DNA from: Ahrensia sp.
GTDB taxonomy: Bacteria > Pseudomonadota > Alphaproteobacteria > Rhizobiales > Rhizobiaceae
Direction of reading: 5' to 3'
Assembly: GCA_002698425.1 (NCBI GenBank)
Contig: NZXU01000052.1
Coordinates: 3,817-67,816, forward strand
Length of the DNA stretch: 64,000 bases
Below are positions 17,718-26,249 of this stretch, in pieces. The notes under the pieces were generated by a model. It worked only from the letters and a program-made list of their open reading frames with translations. It made no database searches and had not been told where the DNA came from. A program made the translations under genes and the position numbers. Positions within the stretch are counted from its first letter, which is position 1. Each line of letters opens with the position of its first letter.

Positions 17718-18524
17718 CTAAGCAGAATTAAACTTATCAATGAAGTCTGGATTATGCTCTTTCCAAACTGCCCAGCGCAGGAATTCTTTAACAGCGGGAA
17801 TCTCCCACAGGTTGGTTGCTCTTAGCGAAATGTGAGATTCTTCGTTGGTCAGATGACCGAGTTTACGTTCTCTCGATTTCGAGAGCTTCTCTATGACGTC
17901 AACGACGACCCCACCCATAATAAAAATCATTCCAGTTCGGGTTTTTTGCCGACCACGAAATCCTGACCGCGCCCCCCAAATTCTTGGCGTGAGCAAGAAC
18001 GTGTCAATAGCGCCATCGTCCAAGCCCCCTTCTGATGCGGAATTTGGGTCAAAGATTGGTTGAATTCGATATGAAAAGGAGAAATTCTCCATCCGAGAAA
18101 CATCCTCGCGTAGAGTTTCTACGATAGTTCGAGGCGGCTTGAACCCTTTATAGTACTCCGCATTCGAAATTGCCGCGCGCCAAAGTACTGAAGCAATCGC
18201 ATTTTTGATTTTTGCGCCGTCGCACAAAATCAGATGGGATTCACCGGCTCGGTATTTCCGACGGAGTTCAGCGAACAGCTCTTTGAGCGGACGATCAAAA
18301 TTGTCCCCAAAAGTTTGTTCGCATTCGTGACAGAGCAAGCGATCTTGAGATCTATCGCCGAGCCGTTTTGCAGGTTCGTTACCGCTGCTGAGATGGACCA
18401 TCTTGCCACTGTCTTGGCGAGAGATATCTCGTATGAATGAACGCGGTATCGCATGGGAATTACGCAATTCAGACTGCTGGCCACAAAAGTGACAAATACC
18501 CCTATTCATTCGACCACCATGCAT
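17718..18524 (-). CDS. HNH-like zinc-binding protein of unknown function
   Basis: 268 residues. An N-terminal Cys pair (CHFCGQQ) is followed by SHAIPRSFIRDI and a second pair LLCHECEQTFG about 45 residues on, the C-x2-C / H / C-x2-C layout of HNH-type zinc nucleases. No further domain is recognised; the middle is helical and the C-terminus is Trp-rich. The gene is clearly AT-richer than its neighbours and runs opposite to the flanking exonuclease and ligase genes, which points to recent acquisition. ATG at 18524 or 18509 (MNRGICHFC); neither has a strong ribosome site. A nuclease role, perhaps in defence, is only a possibility. Confidence 0.65.
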   Translation of the reverse strand: MHGGRMNRGICHFCGQQSELRNSHAIPRSFIRDISRQDSGKMVHLSSGNEPAKRLGDRSQDRLLCHECEQTFGDNFDRPLKELFAELRRKYRAGESHLILCDGAKIKNAIASVLWRAAISNAEYYKGFKPPRTIVETLREDVSRMENFSFSYRIQPIFDPNSASEGGLDDGAIDTFLLTPRIWGARSGFRGRQKTRTGMIFIMGGVVVDVIEKLSKSRERKLGHLTNEESHISLRATNLWEIPAVKEFLRWAVWKEHNPDFIDKFNSA

Positions 18525-18568
18525 ATGCGTAATCTGGCGTTACTGCATCTATGCACGGGCCATAGGAA

Positions 18569-20290
18569 ATGAAAGCTTTTGCCGATCTCCTCGACCGGCT
18601 TGTCCTGACGCCTTCGCGCAATGCCAAGCTGAAGCTGCTGACGGATTATCTCGCCGCGACGCCGGACCCGGACCGCGGCTACGCCATCGCGGCGATCACT
18701 CGCGATTTGGACATCCTCTCGGTCAAGCCGGCGATGATCCGGGCGCTGGTTTCCGAGCGCGTCGACGAGGTGCTGTTCGGCTATTCCTACGATTTCGTCG
18801 GCGATCTGGCGGAGACGGTGAGCCTGATCTGGCCGGCGCCGGAACCCCCCTCTGTCGCCTCCGGCGACATCTCCCCCGCAAGGGGGGAGAGTGGCGGGAT
18901 GCTGGCAGATGGGGCTCCAGTCTCCACCCTTGCGGGGGAGATGTCCGCGCAGCGGACAGAGGGGGGGCCGTCGGCCACTCCGACGCTGTCGCAGATCGTC
19001 GAAACCCTGCAAACTGCCTCGCGTTCCGACGGGCCGAAGCTGGTGGAGCGCTGGCTGGACGATCTCGATTCCTCCGGACGCTACGCCCTGTTGAAGCTGA
19101 TCACCGGCGGCATGCGCATCGGCGTGTCATCGCGGCTGATGAAGCAGGCGCTCGCCGATTACGGCGGCAAGGACGTAACCGAGATCGAGGAACTGTGGCA
19201 CGGGCTCGCGCCGCCCTATCTGCCGCTGTTCGCATGGCTCGACGGCAAGGCGGACAAGCCCGAAAACCTTGCCGCCGCGCCGTTCCGGCCGGTCATGCTC
19301 GCCAATCCGACCGATCTCGACGAACTCGCCCGGTACGAGCCGGCCGACTATCTCGCCGAATGGAAATGGGACGGCATCCGGGTGCAGGTGACGGCGGAGC
19401 GGGGTGTATGTCGTATCTATTCGCGCACCGGCGATGACATTTCCGGCGCCTTTCCGGACTTGCTCGAGGCGATGGAATTCGACGGCGCGATCGACGGCGA
19501 ATTGCTGGTCGGCCATTTCGAGGCCGGCGCGATCCGCACTGGCACTTTCTCCGACCTGCAGCAGCGGCTGAACCGCAAGACCGTGCCGGCGAAATTGCAG
19601 AAGCAATACCCGGCGGTGCTGCGTGCCTATGATTTGCTGCAGGAGGGCGCGGACGATCTGCGGCCGCTCGCTTTCGAGGCGCGGCGCACGCGGCTGGAAG
19701 GCTTTGTCGAGGCGCTGCCGAAGGAGCGGTTCGACCTGTCGCCGCTGGTGCCTTTCGAAAGCTGGGAGGAAATCGCCGCGAAGCGAAACGCCTCGCCCGA
19801 TCCGGTGATCGAGGGGCTGATGCTGAAGCGCCGCGATTCCGCCTATGTGCCGGGCCGCCCGAAAGGGCCATGGTTCAAGTGGAAGCGCGATCCCTATCTG
19901 GTCGACGCGGTGCTGATGTATGCCTAGCGCGGCCATGGCAAGCGGTCGAGCTTCTATTCCGACTACACGTTCGGTGTCTGGACCGGGCCCGCGGACGACG
20001 CGCAGCTCGTGCCCGTCGGCAAGGCCTATTTCGGCTTCACCGACGAGGAACTGAAACAGATCGACAAATTCGTCCGCGACAACACGATCGAGCGCTTCGG
20101 CCCTGTCCGCTCGGTGCGCGCGGAGCCGGATCACGGCCTTGTCCTCGAAGTCGCCTTCGAAGGCCTGAACCGCTCGACCCGCCACAAATCCGGCGTCGCC
20201 ATGCGCTTTCCGCGCATCTCCCGGCTTCGCTGGGACAAGCCCCCGCATGAGGCCGACCGGCTGGAAGCGCTTGAAGCGAAGCTAGATTAG
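18569..20290 (+). pseudogene. ATP-dependent DNA ligase (ligase-associated DNA damage response type), interrupted by an amber codon
   Basis: The frame reads from ATG 18569 to a TAG at 19925-19927, then continues open in the same frame to TAG 20288-20290. The first part (452 residues) holds the N-terminal helical domain and the nucleotidyltransferase: motif I EWKWDGIRV with the AMP-binding Lys, motif III DGELL, motif IV EGLMLK, motif V WFKWKRD. The 120 codons after the stop encode the OB fold (FYSDYTFGVWTGP) and motif VI-like RFPRISRLRWDKP. Relatives read AQRGHG at the junction, so one CAG-to-TAG change explains the break. Codons 93-132 derive from an inserted palindromic element. Without the OB fold, ligation would be badly impaired unless TAG is suppressed or is a sequencing error. 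Confidence 0.85.
18845..18966. repeat. cloverleaf-like palindromic element inserted in frame in the ligase gene
   Basis: The outer arms CCCCCTCTGTC (18846-18856) and GACAGAGGGGG (18955-18965) pair. The inner arms GACATCTCCCCCGCAAGG (18866-18883) and its complement (18928-18945) pair exactly. Small side hairpins (GCC-TCC-GGC and CGC-GCA-GCG) sit between arms on each side. Elements of this sequence style are frequent between genes in rhizobia (recalled, not searched). Here it adds about 41 codons between the N-terminal and catalytic domains without breaking the frame. Confidence 0.8.
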
Positions 20291-20300
20291 CGGCGACGCG
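20249..20300 (+). repeat. 3' end of ligase gene, copy 1 of a 52-bp direct repeat
   Basis: 52 bases covering the last 13 ligase codons, the stop and 10 bases beyond match 21274-21325 with 4 mismatches. The two copies bracket the AT-rich spacer and the VPLPA-CTERM gene, about 1 kb. Confidence 0.85.
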
Positions 20301-20600
20301 GTAAATAAAGATCACCCTTGTGCGAGACAACGGGCTCACGATGATCAAGTCGATTATGCAGACATTGATTGTCTATATATGCCAATAAACATATTATAAA
20401 ACCTAATAATATAAAATATAATAGTCATTATATTGAAATAATTAAAGTTTAGATTAGAATGATAGGTCTTCTATATGATGATATCGCTATCTTGCATCGT
20501 TGATGATCCGTTGTCGGGTTGTTTGACTCAACGTCAGTTCAAATGCATTATCACTCTATTGGGGCTAAATCGCCTGCAAGGCAGGATTTAGGGGGTTGGG
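20301..20600. other. AT-rich intergenic segment, no gene seen
   Basis: From about 20370 to 20480 the sequence is strikingly AT-rich (runs of TATAAA, AATAATATAAAATATAATAG) in contrast to the surrounding GC-rich DNA. It lies just inside the left copy of the ligase 3'-end repeat and ends at the VPLPA-CTERM gene. I see no coding frame, tRNA or clear terminator. It probably carries the promoter of the downstream gene and came in with it. Confidence 0.5.
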
Positions 20601-21239
20601 ATGACTTCGCTGTTTCGAATGGCTCGCTTGGGCGTGGCCGGGGTTGGCGTCATGGCCGCATGCGCCGGTAGCGCGTCTGCCGCGACCGTCGGATTTACGC
20701 TGGTAATTTCCGGTGCTGCCAACACGCCGAGTATGCTGCTCACGAATGACAGCGATTTGGCGTTACTTACGGGCTTCAGCCTGACGATCGGCGACACAGA
20801 CTACAATTTCGACGCATTCAATTCGTTGCCGTCAAACCCGGCCGGCGGTACGGCCGTGGGGAATACGCCCGATACAAATAACTTGGGTGCAATCCGATCC
20901 GACCTGATCGATATCTCCTACACCGGCTTCAACCCCGGAGAAACGTCGTCCTGGATCGTGGATGTCGATGTGGATAGCGATAATACCGTCGAAGATTATC
21001 GAACGGTGTTGTTAAACAATGGTTCGGTCGCGAATGCCGTGGCAACAGCCCTCTTCTCTGGAGGTGGCGTTCTTAGTTTGACGCTTTCGGATGGCGGCGC
21101 GAGCCAGCCATCATATACATTTAGTGCATCAAGCGTACTGTCGGAAGTGCCCTTGCCGGCGGCCTTGCCTATGTTGGCAAGCGCAATGGTTTTGGCGGGT
21201 TTTGCGGCCCGCCGAAAGAAGCATGACATCGGTGCATAA
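20601..21239 (+). CDS. VPLPA-CTERM sorting-signal protein
   Basis: 212-residue secreted protein. It has an N-terminal signal peptide (VAGVGVMAACAGSASA), a mature domain with beta-rich, Asn/Asp-rich segments, and a C-terminal tripartite sorting signal: VPLPAALPML, a hydrophobic helix (ASAMVLAGFA), and a basic tail ARRKK. This is the VPLPA-CTERM signal, processed by an exosortase (XrtD type) in known genomes; no exosortase is in this window. The mature domain has no identifiable function. ATG at 20601 follows GGGGGTTGGG. The gene is less GC-rich than its neighbours and lies between two copies of the ligase 3' end, so it was probably acquired. Confidence 0.85.
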   Translation: MTSLFRMARLGVAGVGVMAACAGSASAATVGFTLVISGAANTPSMLLTNDSDLALLTGFSLTIGDTDYNFDAFNSLPSNPAGGTAVGNTPDTNNLGAIRSDLIDISYTGFNPGETSSWIVDVDVDSDNTVEDYRTVLLNNGSVANAVATALFSGGGVLSLTLSDGGASQPSYTFSASSVLSEVPLPAALPMLASAMVLAGFAARRKKHDIGA

Positions 21240-21273
21240 ATTCCCGCACTCCTGACATCCGGCGGGATTTCAC

Positions 21274-21325
21274 GAGGCCGACCGGCTGGAGACGCTGGAA
21301 GCGATGCTAGATTAGCGGCGACGCG
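21274..21325 (+). repeat. diverged copy 2 of the ligase 3' end
   Basis: 52 bases with 48 identical to 20249-20300, including the stop codon and the 10 bases after it; translated it reads EADRLETLEAMLD then TAG. No other part of a ligase gene adjoins it, so it is a fragment. The 21326-21556 stretch that follows has no gene; a short inverted repeat GGATCA/TGATCC lies near 21402-21420. Confidence 0.85.
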
Positions 21326-21556
21326 CCGGCTCGACCGGCCGCCGAGGCTCAGATTCGGGCAAGCTACAAATGATAGGGACTGGGTGTCCGGCGGGGCTCG
21401 GATCATCGATCGTGATCCCGGCGTCCGGGCGGACCGGTAGCCGGTTGCGCATGGCCAGCGGGTGTTCGTTCTGTCTCGGGGCAGTGACGCGCCGCTTCGT
21501 GTGGCAGGCGGCAGACAGATACGCTGCGAATTCCGACCGATCGAGGGCCGCCAACC

Positions 21557-24500
21557 GTGACTTCCGTCCTGTCTTCCCTGACCACGCAGCAGATCAGGAA
21601 CCTGTCCACGGCGACTGTCGCCTCCTGGACGCCCGAGGACCTCGCCGAGCTTACCGAGCAGCAGATCTCCGTGCTGACCGCCAGCCAGGTCGCGGCGATC
21701 GAGACCGACGGCTTCGCCGGCATGACGACGTCGCAGCTTGCGGCGATCGCGCCGAGGTCGATGGTCGGCCTGACGCTGGACCAGCTGAGTGTCCTGACGC
21801 CGGACGAGGTTTCGGGCCTGGGAACGAGCCAGGTTGCCAGCCTCGGCGCGGACCAGCTGACCGCGCTCACGAGCGAGCAGACCGAGGCGTTTACGCCCGA
21901 GCAGGTGGCGCGGCTGAATTCGGTCCAGATCGCAGCGCTCGACCCCGAGGACATCGCGACCTTCTCGACCGCCGACATTGCGGCGATTACCACCGGCGCG
22001 ATCAGGGGATTGACCGCCGACCAGATCGGCGTGCTGTCGCTCGACCAGTTCGGCGCCCTGGAGCCGCGCCAGATCGCGGCGCTCAGGACAACCCAGATCT
22101 CCGCGATCACGCCGTCGCAACTCGCCGCGATGTCGACGGCGCAGATCGGCGCGCTGAGCCCCAGCCAGATCGGCGCGCTGAGCGACGAGGCCTTCGCCGC
22201 CCTCTCGCCCGACCAGGTCGCCTCGTTCGGCCCGCGCGCCATCCCCGGCCTGTCCCCGGAGCGGATCGCCGGCTTCAGCACCGAGCAGATCCAGGCCCTG
22301 ACGCCGTCGCAGATCGGTTACCTGAATTCCAGGCAGGTCACGGCACTGGGCACGGCGCATCTCGCGTCGATGTCGCCCGAAGGCGTCGCTGCGATCGCCA
22401 CGAGAGCCGTTCCGGGCTTCACTGCCGAGCAGGTCGCCTCCCTGAGCACCGAGCAGTTCGCGGCGCTGAAACCCTCGCAGATCAGCGCGATGCGGCCGTT
22501 CCAGTTCGCGGCGATGACCCCGTCGCAGATCGGCTCCATGGACAGCGCACAGCTCGGCATATTGAGCGCGACCGATATGAGGGCCTTGACCACCGACGCC
22601 GTCGCCGCGCTCTCCGCCGATCAGATCGCCGCGCTCAATCCCGGCGCCTTCCGAGGGCTGGGCGAAGACCAGATAGCGGTGCTCGCGACCGATCGGATCG
22701 AAGCCTTGACGACGACCCAGCTCGGCCGCATCAGCCCCCTCCAGCTTGCCTTCTTCAGTACCGAGCAGCTTGCGGCCCTGTCGCCTGAGAAGATCTCTTC
22801 GCTGGACCCGAGGGCGATGGTGAGGCTTTCGCCCGACGCCGTCGCCGGCCTGTCGCTCGACCAGCTCGCGGCGCTCAAGCCGAGCCAGGTCGCGCAGCTT
22901 CGACCCGACCAGGTCGCCGCTTTGTCCGTTGTGCAGACGGAATCCTTCACGACGTCCCAGATGGCCGTGCTCAGCGGCTCGCAGCTTGCCGCGCTGGGCC
23001 TCGAAAACATCGCCGCGCTGTCGGAAGACCAGATCTCCGCGATCAATCCCCGCTCGATATCGAGCTTTTCCGGTCACCAGATCGCCGCATTGAGCAATAT
23101 CCAGATCGCGGCCCTTTCGATCATGCAGGTCGGCGCGCTGAAGATGGGCCAGACCGATGTCCTCAGCGCGGAGGCGATCGAGACCTTCTCGCCCGCCAAG
23201 ATCGCCGCGATGAACGTGTCGGGCGTTCGCGGGCTCTCGGCGGAGGTCTTTGCCTCCTTATCGCCGGAACAGTTCGCGGCGCTGACGACCGGGCAGATCG
23301 GCGGCCTGAGAGCGCACCACATGGCGGCGCTGACGCCGTCCGGCATCGAGCATTTCTCGACGCAGCAGATCGCCGCATTCGACGCGGCGCAGGTCGCCGA
23401 GCTGGGAACCGAGACACTCGCGGCGTTTTCGACCGACCAGATCGCCGCGCTGAGCACCCGGGCCGTATCCGGCCTGACGGAGGCGCAGATCGCCGCGCTG
23501 AGCGCGGACCAGGCGGAAGCGTTCACCACCTCGCAGGTGGCGAGGTTCGGCGCGACGCAGACCGGTGCGCTGAGCACCGCCAATTTCGCCACCTTCTCGG
23601 CTGCCGATCTGGCGGCGATGAGCGGCGCGGCGATCGGGGCCCTGTCGGTCGACAGCATCGCCTCGCTGACCATGGACCAGATCGCCGTCTTGAAGACCAC
23701 CCAGGTCGCGGCCCTGAAGCCGGAACAGGTCGCCGTCCTGTCGATGACGCAGATCGATGCGCTGACGCAAGGCCAGATCGGCGCCTTGTCCGCCAACCAG
23801 GTCGCCGCTTTCAGCCCGGAGACACTGGCGGCCATGTCTGCGGAGCAACTCGGCTCGCTCAGCGTCGGAGCCATGTCCGGCCTGACGCCCGATCAGCTCG
23901 CATCCCTGGATGCGAGCCAGTTCGAGGCCTTTTCCGACAGGCAGATCGGCGGGCTGGGCGCCGAGCAGCTGAATGCGCTCGGCTCGACGATGCTGGCGAA
24001 TTTCACCGCGGACAGGATCGCGGCGATCAGCGTCGGGGCGATTTCTGGCCTCTCGGCCGACGCGCTCGCCTCCTTCGACGGCGACCGGCTCGCCGCGCTG
24101 AGGCCGGCCCATATCGCGGCGCTGACAGCGGAGCAGGTCGCGGTCCTGTCCCCGGCCCAGGTCGAGCAGCTTTCGACCGACCAGATCGCCGCGTTGTCCG
24201 CGGAGCAGCTCGGCGCCATTACGACCGACGCGGCCGGCATGCTGACGGCGGAGCAGATCGCGGCGCTGAAACCATCCACGGTCGCGGGCTTCACCGACGC
24301 GCAGATCAGGAATTTGAGCACGATCCAGTTCGACGCGCTGTCGGCGTCCCAGATCGGCGCCCTGACCGCGACGCAGGTCGAGGCGATCACCGCCGCCAAC
24401 CTGGCGACCCTGTCGCCCGCCGACATCGGCGCGATCTCCGACCAGGCGATATCCGGGCTCACGGCCGCGAGTATCGCCGCGCTGGATCACGAACAGATCG

Positions 24501-24988
24501 GCGGGCTGAAATCCACGCAGATCGCCAAGCTGACCTATTTCCAGATCAAGGCCTTCGCCAGCGACCAGCTATCGGTGTTCACCACGGCGCAAATCGGCGC
24601 CCTGAACGGATTGCAGGTCTCGGCGCTCGGGTCCGAGGCGGTTCCGCTGCTGTCGACCGGGCAGATCGCCGCTATAGACCCGATGTCTGTCCCCGGCCTG
24701 ACGACCGCGCAGATCGAGGCCTTCACGCCGATCCAGGCCGAGGCGCTGACCTCCGCCCAGGTCGCCAGGCTGACCTTCGCCCAGGTCGACGCCTTCGACG
24801 TCGAAGACCTCGCCGCCTTCTCGGCCGCGGATATCGCGTCGCTCACCCGCTCTGGCATAAACGGGCTGTCCGAGAGCGACATCATGAGCCTGCGGCGCGA
24901 GCAGCTCGACGCTTTCACCGCCGAGCAGTATCAGGTGATGGATTCGCAAACGATCTGGGCGATCGCCGCCGCCTACGAGGCGGCGTAG
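21557..24988 (+). CDS. giant octapeptide-repeat protein, function unknown
   Basis: 1143 residues made of an unbroken tandem array of octapeptides with consensus [S/T]-x-x-Q-[I/V]-x-A-[L/F], for example TAEQIAAL, SPSQIGAL, STDQIAAL. Dividing from residue 1 gives 142 octads plus 7 residues with no insertion or deletion. A variant octad without Gln and with Gly at position 7 (such as GPRAIPGL, STRAVSGL, SVGAISGL) recurs at octads 9, 19, 29, 36, 46, 53, 63, 70, 80, 87, 97, 104, 114, 121, 131 and 138. Spacing is therefore almost always alternating 10 and 7 octads. There is no signal peptide, membrane helix, cysteine or known domain. GTG at 21557 has GAGGG upstream. A self-contained solenoid or filament is likely; location and role are unknown. 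Confidence 0.85.
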   Translation: MTSVLSSLTTQQIRNLSTATVASWTPEDLAELTEQQISVLTASQVAAIETDGFAGMTTSQLAAIAPRSMVGLTLDQLSVLTPDEVSGLGTSQVASLGADQLTALTSEQTEAFTPEQVARLNSVQIAALDPEDIATFSTADIAAITTGAIRGLTADQIGVLSLDQFGALEPRQIAALRTTQISAITPSQLAAMSTAQIGALSPSQIGALSDEAFAALSPDQVASFGPRAIPGLSPERIAGFSTEQIQALTPSQIGYLNSRQVTALGTAHLASMSPEGVAAIATRAVPGFTAEQVASLSTEQFAALKPSQISAMRPFQFAAMTPSQIGSMDSAQLGILSATDMRALTTDAVAALSADQIAALNPGAFRGLGEDQIAVLATDRIEALTTTQLGRISPLQLAFFSTEQLAALSPEKISSLDPRAMVRLSPDAVAGLSLDQLAALKPSQVAQLRPDQVAALSVVQTESFTTSQMAVLSGSQLAALGLENIAALSEDQISAINPRSISSFSGHQIAALSNIQIAALSIMQVGALKMGQTDVLSAEAIETFSPAKIAAMNVSGVRGLSAEVFASLSPEQFAALTTGQIGGLRAHHMAALTPSGIEHFSTQQIAAFDAAQVAELGTETLAAFSTDQIAALSTRAVSGLTEAQIAALSADQAEAFTTSQVARFGATQTGALSTANFATFSAADLAAMSGAAIGALSVDSIASLTMDQIAVLKTTQVAALKPEQVAVLSMTQIDALTQGQIGALSANQVAAFSPETLAAMSAEQLGSLSVGAMSGLTPDQLASLDASQFEAFSDRQIGGLGAEQLNALGSTMLANFTADRIAAISVGAISGLSADALASFDGDRLAALRPAHIAALTAEQVAVLSPAQVEQLSTDQIAALSAEQLGAITTDAAGMLTAEQIAALKPSTVAGFTDAQIRNLSTIQFDALSASQIGALTATQVEAITAANLATLSPADIGAISDQAISGLTAASIAALDHEQIGGLKSTQIAKLTYFQIKAFASDQLSVFTTAQIGALNGLQVSALGSEAVPLLSTGQIAAIDPMSVPGLTTAQIEAFTPIQAEALTSAQVARLTFAQVDAFDVEDLAAFSAADIASLTRSGINGLSESDIMSLRREQLDAFTAEQYQVMDSQTIWAIAAAYEAA

Positions 24989-24995
24989 AGCGCTT

Positions 24996-26219
24996 TCAGG
25001 CCGATTTCTCCGCAGCGCCGGAGATGCGCTCGGCGATCGGCGCCAGCCGGGTGCGCAGGCCGAGCGGCGCGGCCTGCATCATCGACTTGGCCGCCGGCCG
25101 GATCGAGCGGCTCCACACGGAGGCAAAGGCCTTGCCGCGCAAGGTCGGCTCCAGCCGGTAGGTCTTCAGGCTGGTCGACATGTTGGACCAGCCGGATTTG
25201 TAGGCCGCCGGCTCGCCGAGGAGGTCGTAGGCCTCGATGCCCTGTTCGAGGCACCAGCGAATGGCTTCCTCCAACTGCACCTTGCCCGGCGAATAGTCAC
25301 GCAGTTCCCAGTCGAAGGAGCCGAGATAGGAATAGAAGCGCCCGTACCAGCGAAAACCGATCTCAACCGCGATCGGCCGTCCGTCGAGCGTGATCGCTGA
25401 GGCCAGCGCGCCATTGCCGGTTTCGGGATCATGCGGCAGCGCGCCGAGGAAGTCGGCGAAATCGGCGCGGTTGACGACGCGTGTCGGCCGGCCCGTTTCC
25501 TGCAGCCATATGCGCTTCATCTCGACGCCGGCCCGGACCAGTTCGCCGAAGCCCGCTTCGCCGCCATGCCTCACCACGTGCTCGATCCGGCCGAGGCCGT
25601 CGAGCGCGTTGCGCTTGCGCTTGCGGCCCTTGCGCACCGACCGGGTAAGCTGGCGGTTGTAATCGTCGAAATCCTCGAACTGCGTCAGGTCCATCCAGGC
25701 GCTCTTGCCGGCGCACTCGATTTGGCCCGCGCCGTCGAAGGCCGAAGGCAGCTCCTCGCCGCCGGCCGGAACGTCGGCGAAACTGACGAGATCGGGATTT
25801 TCAGCGGCGACGAGCCGGGAAAGGCATTCCTCGATGGTCGCGCGCAGCGGCCCGTCGGCCTGCAAATCCGGGTCTACGATCATGTTGCCATACTGGCCAT
25901 GCGGCATGGTGAGCGGCAGCATGCGGCGCACGGTCCAGGAGGAGCCGGTCAGCATCAACGGCCAGACGAGAACGAGCCGGTCGCGCGACCGGGCGGTGAC
26001 GATGCGGATGCCGCAGGGGTCGGCGCCGTCCTGATTGAAACGGCACCATGTCGAGCACCAGTCGAAGCTCTGGAAATAGGTCAGCGGATCGGCGGCGCGC
26101 TGTTCGAGCGCGCGCCATTCTTCCTCCAGCGACGCCAGCCCGTCCGCGGACCGGAGGATGTCGACACGTATGCCGCCGGCGGGCCGGTTTTCGTCTGTCG
26201 TCGCGGCAGGCGGCGGCAT
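24996..26219 (-). CDS. GNAT-fold (BioF2-like / FemAB-like) acyltransferase
   Basis: 407 residues of the 'BioF2-like acetyltransferase' group found beside polysaccharide or cell-surface genes. N-terminal half: VDILRSADGLASLEEEWRAL and FQSFDWCSTWCRF. C-terminal half: the GNAT-like core GRPIAVEIGFRWYGRFYSY, then SPGKVQLEEAIRWCLEQGIEAYDLLGEPAAYKSGW. Substrate unknown. ATG at 26219 has AAGGAAA upstream, and the gene follows a JmjC-like oxygenase gene by 30 bp on the same strand, so they form a small operon. It is convergent with the octapeptide-repeat gene, ending 7 bp from it. Confidence 0.8.
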   Translation of the reverse strand: MPPPAATTDENRPAGGIRVDILRSADGLASLEEEWRALEQRAADPLTYFQSFDWCSTWCRFNQDGADPCGIRIVTARSRDRLVLVWPLMLTGSSWTVRRMLPLTMPHGQYGNMIVDPDLQADGPLRATIEECLSRLVAAENPDLVSFADVPAGGEELPSAFDGAGQIECAGKSAWMDLTQFEDFDDYNRQLTRSVRKGRKRKRNALDGLGRIEHVVRHGGEAGFGELVRAGVEMKRIWLQETGRPTRVVNRADFADFLGALPHDPETGNGALASAITLDGRPIAVEIGFRWYGRFYSYLGSFDWELRDYSPGKVQLEEAIRWCLEQGIEAYDLLGEPAAYKSGWSNMSTSLKTYRLEPTLRGKAFASVWSRSIRPAAKSMMQAAPLGLRTRLAPIAERISGAAEKSA

Positions 26220-26249
26220 GGATGTTTCCTTGTTCGCGTCCGCGCCGGG

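Noticed and set aside
20249..21325. Classical integrase-bearing genomic island between the ligase 3'-end copies
   Set aside because: Only one small gene lies between the repeats and no integrase or excisionase is present; only the flanking-repeat observation is kept.
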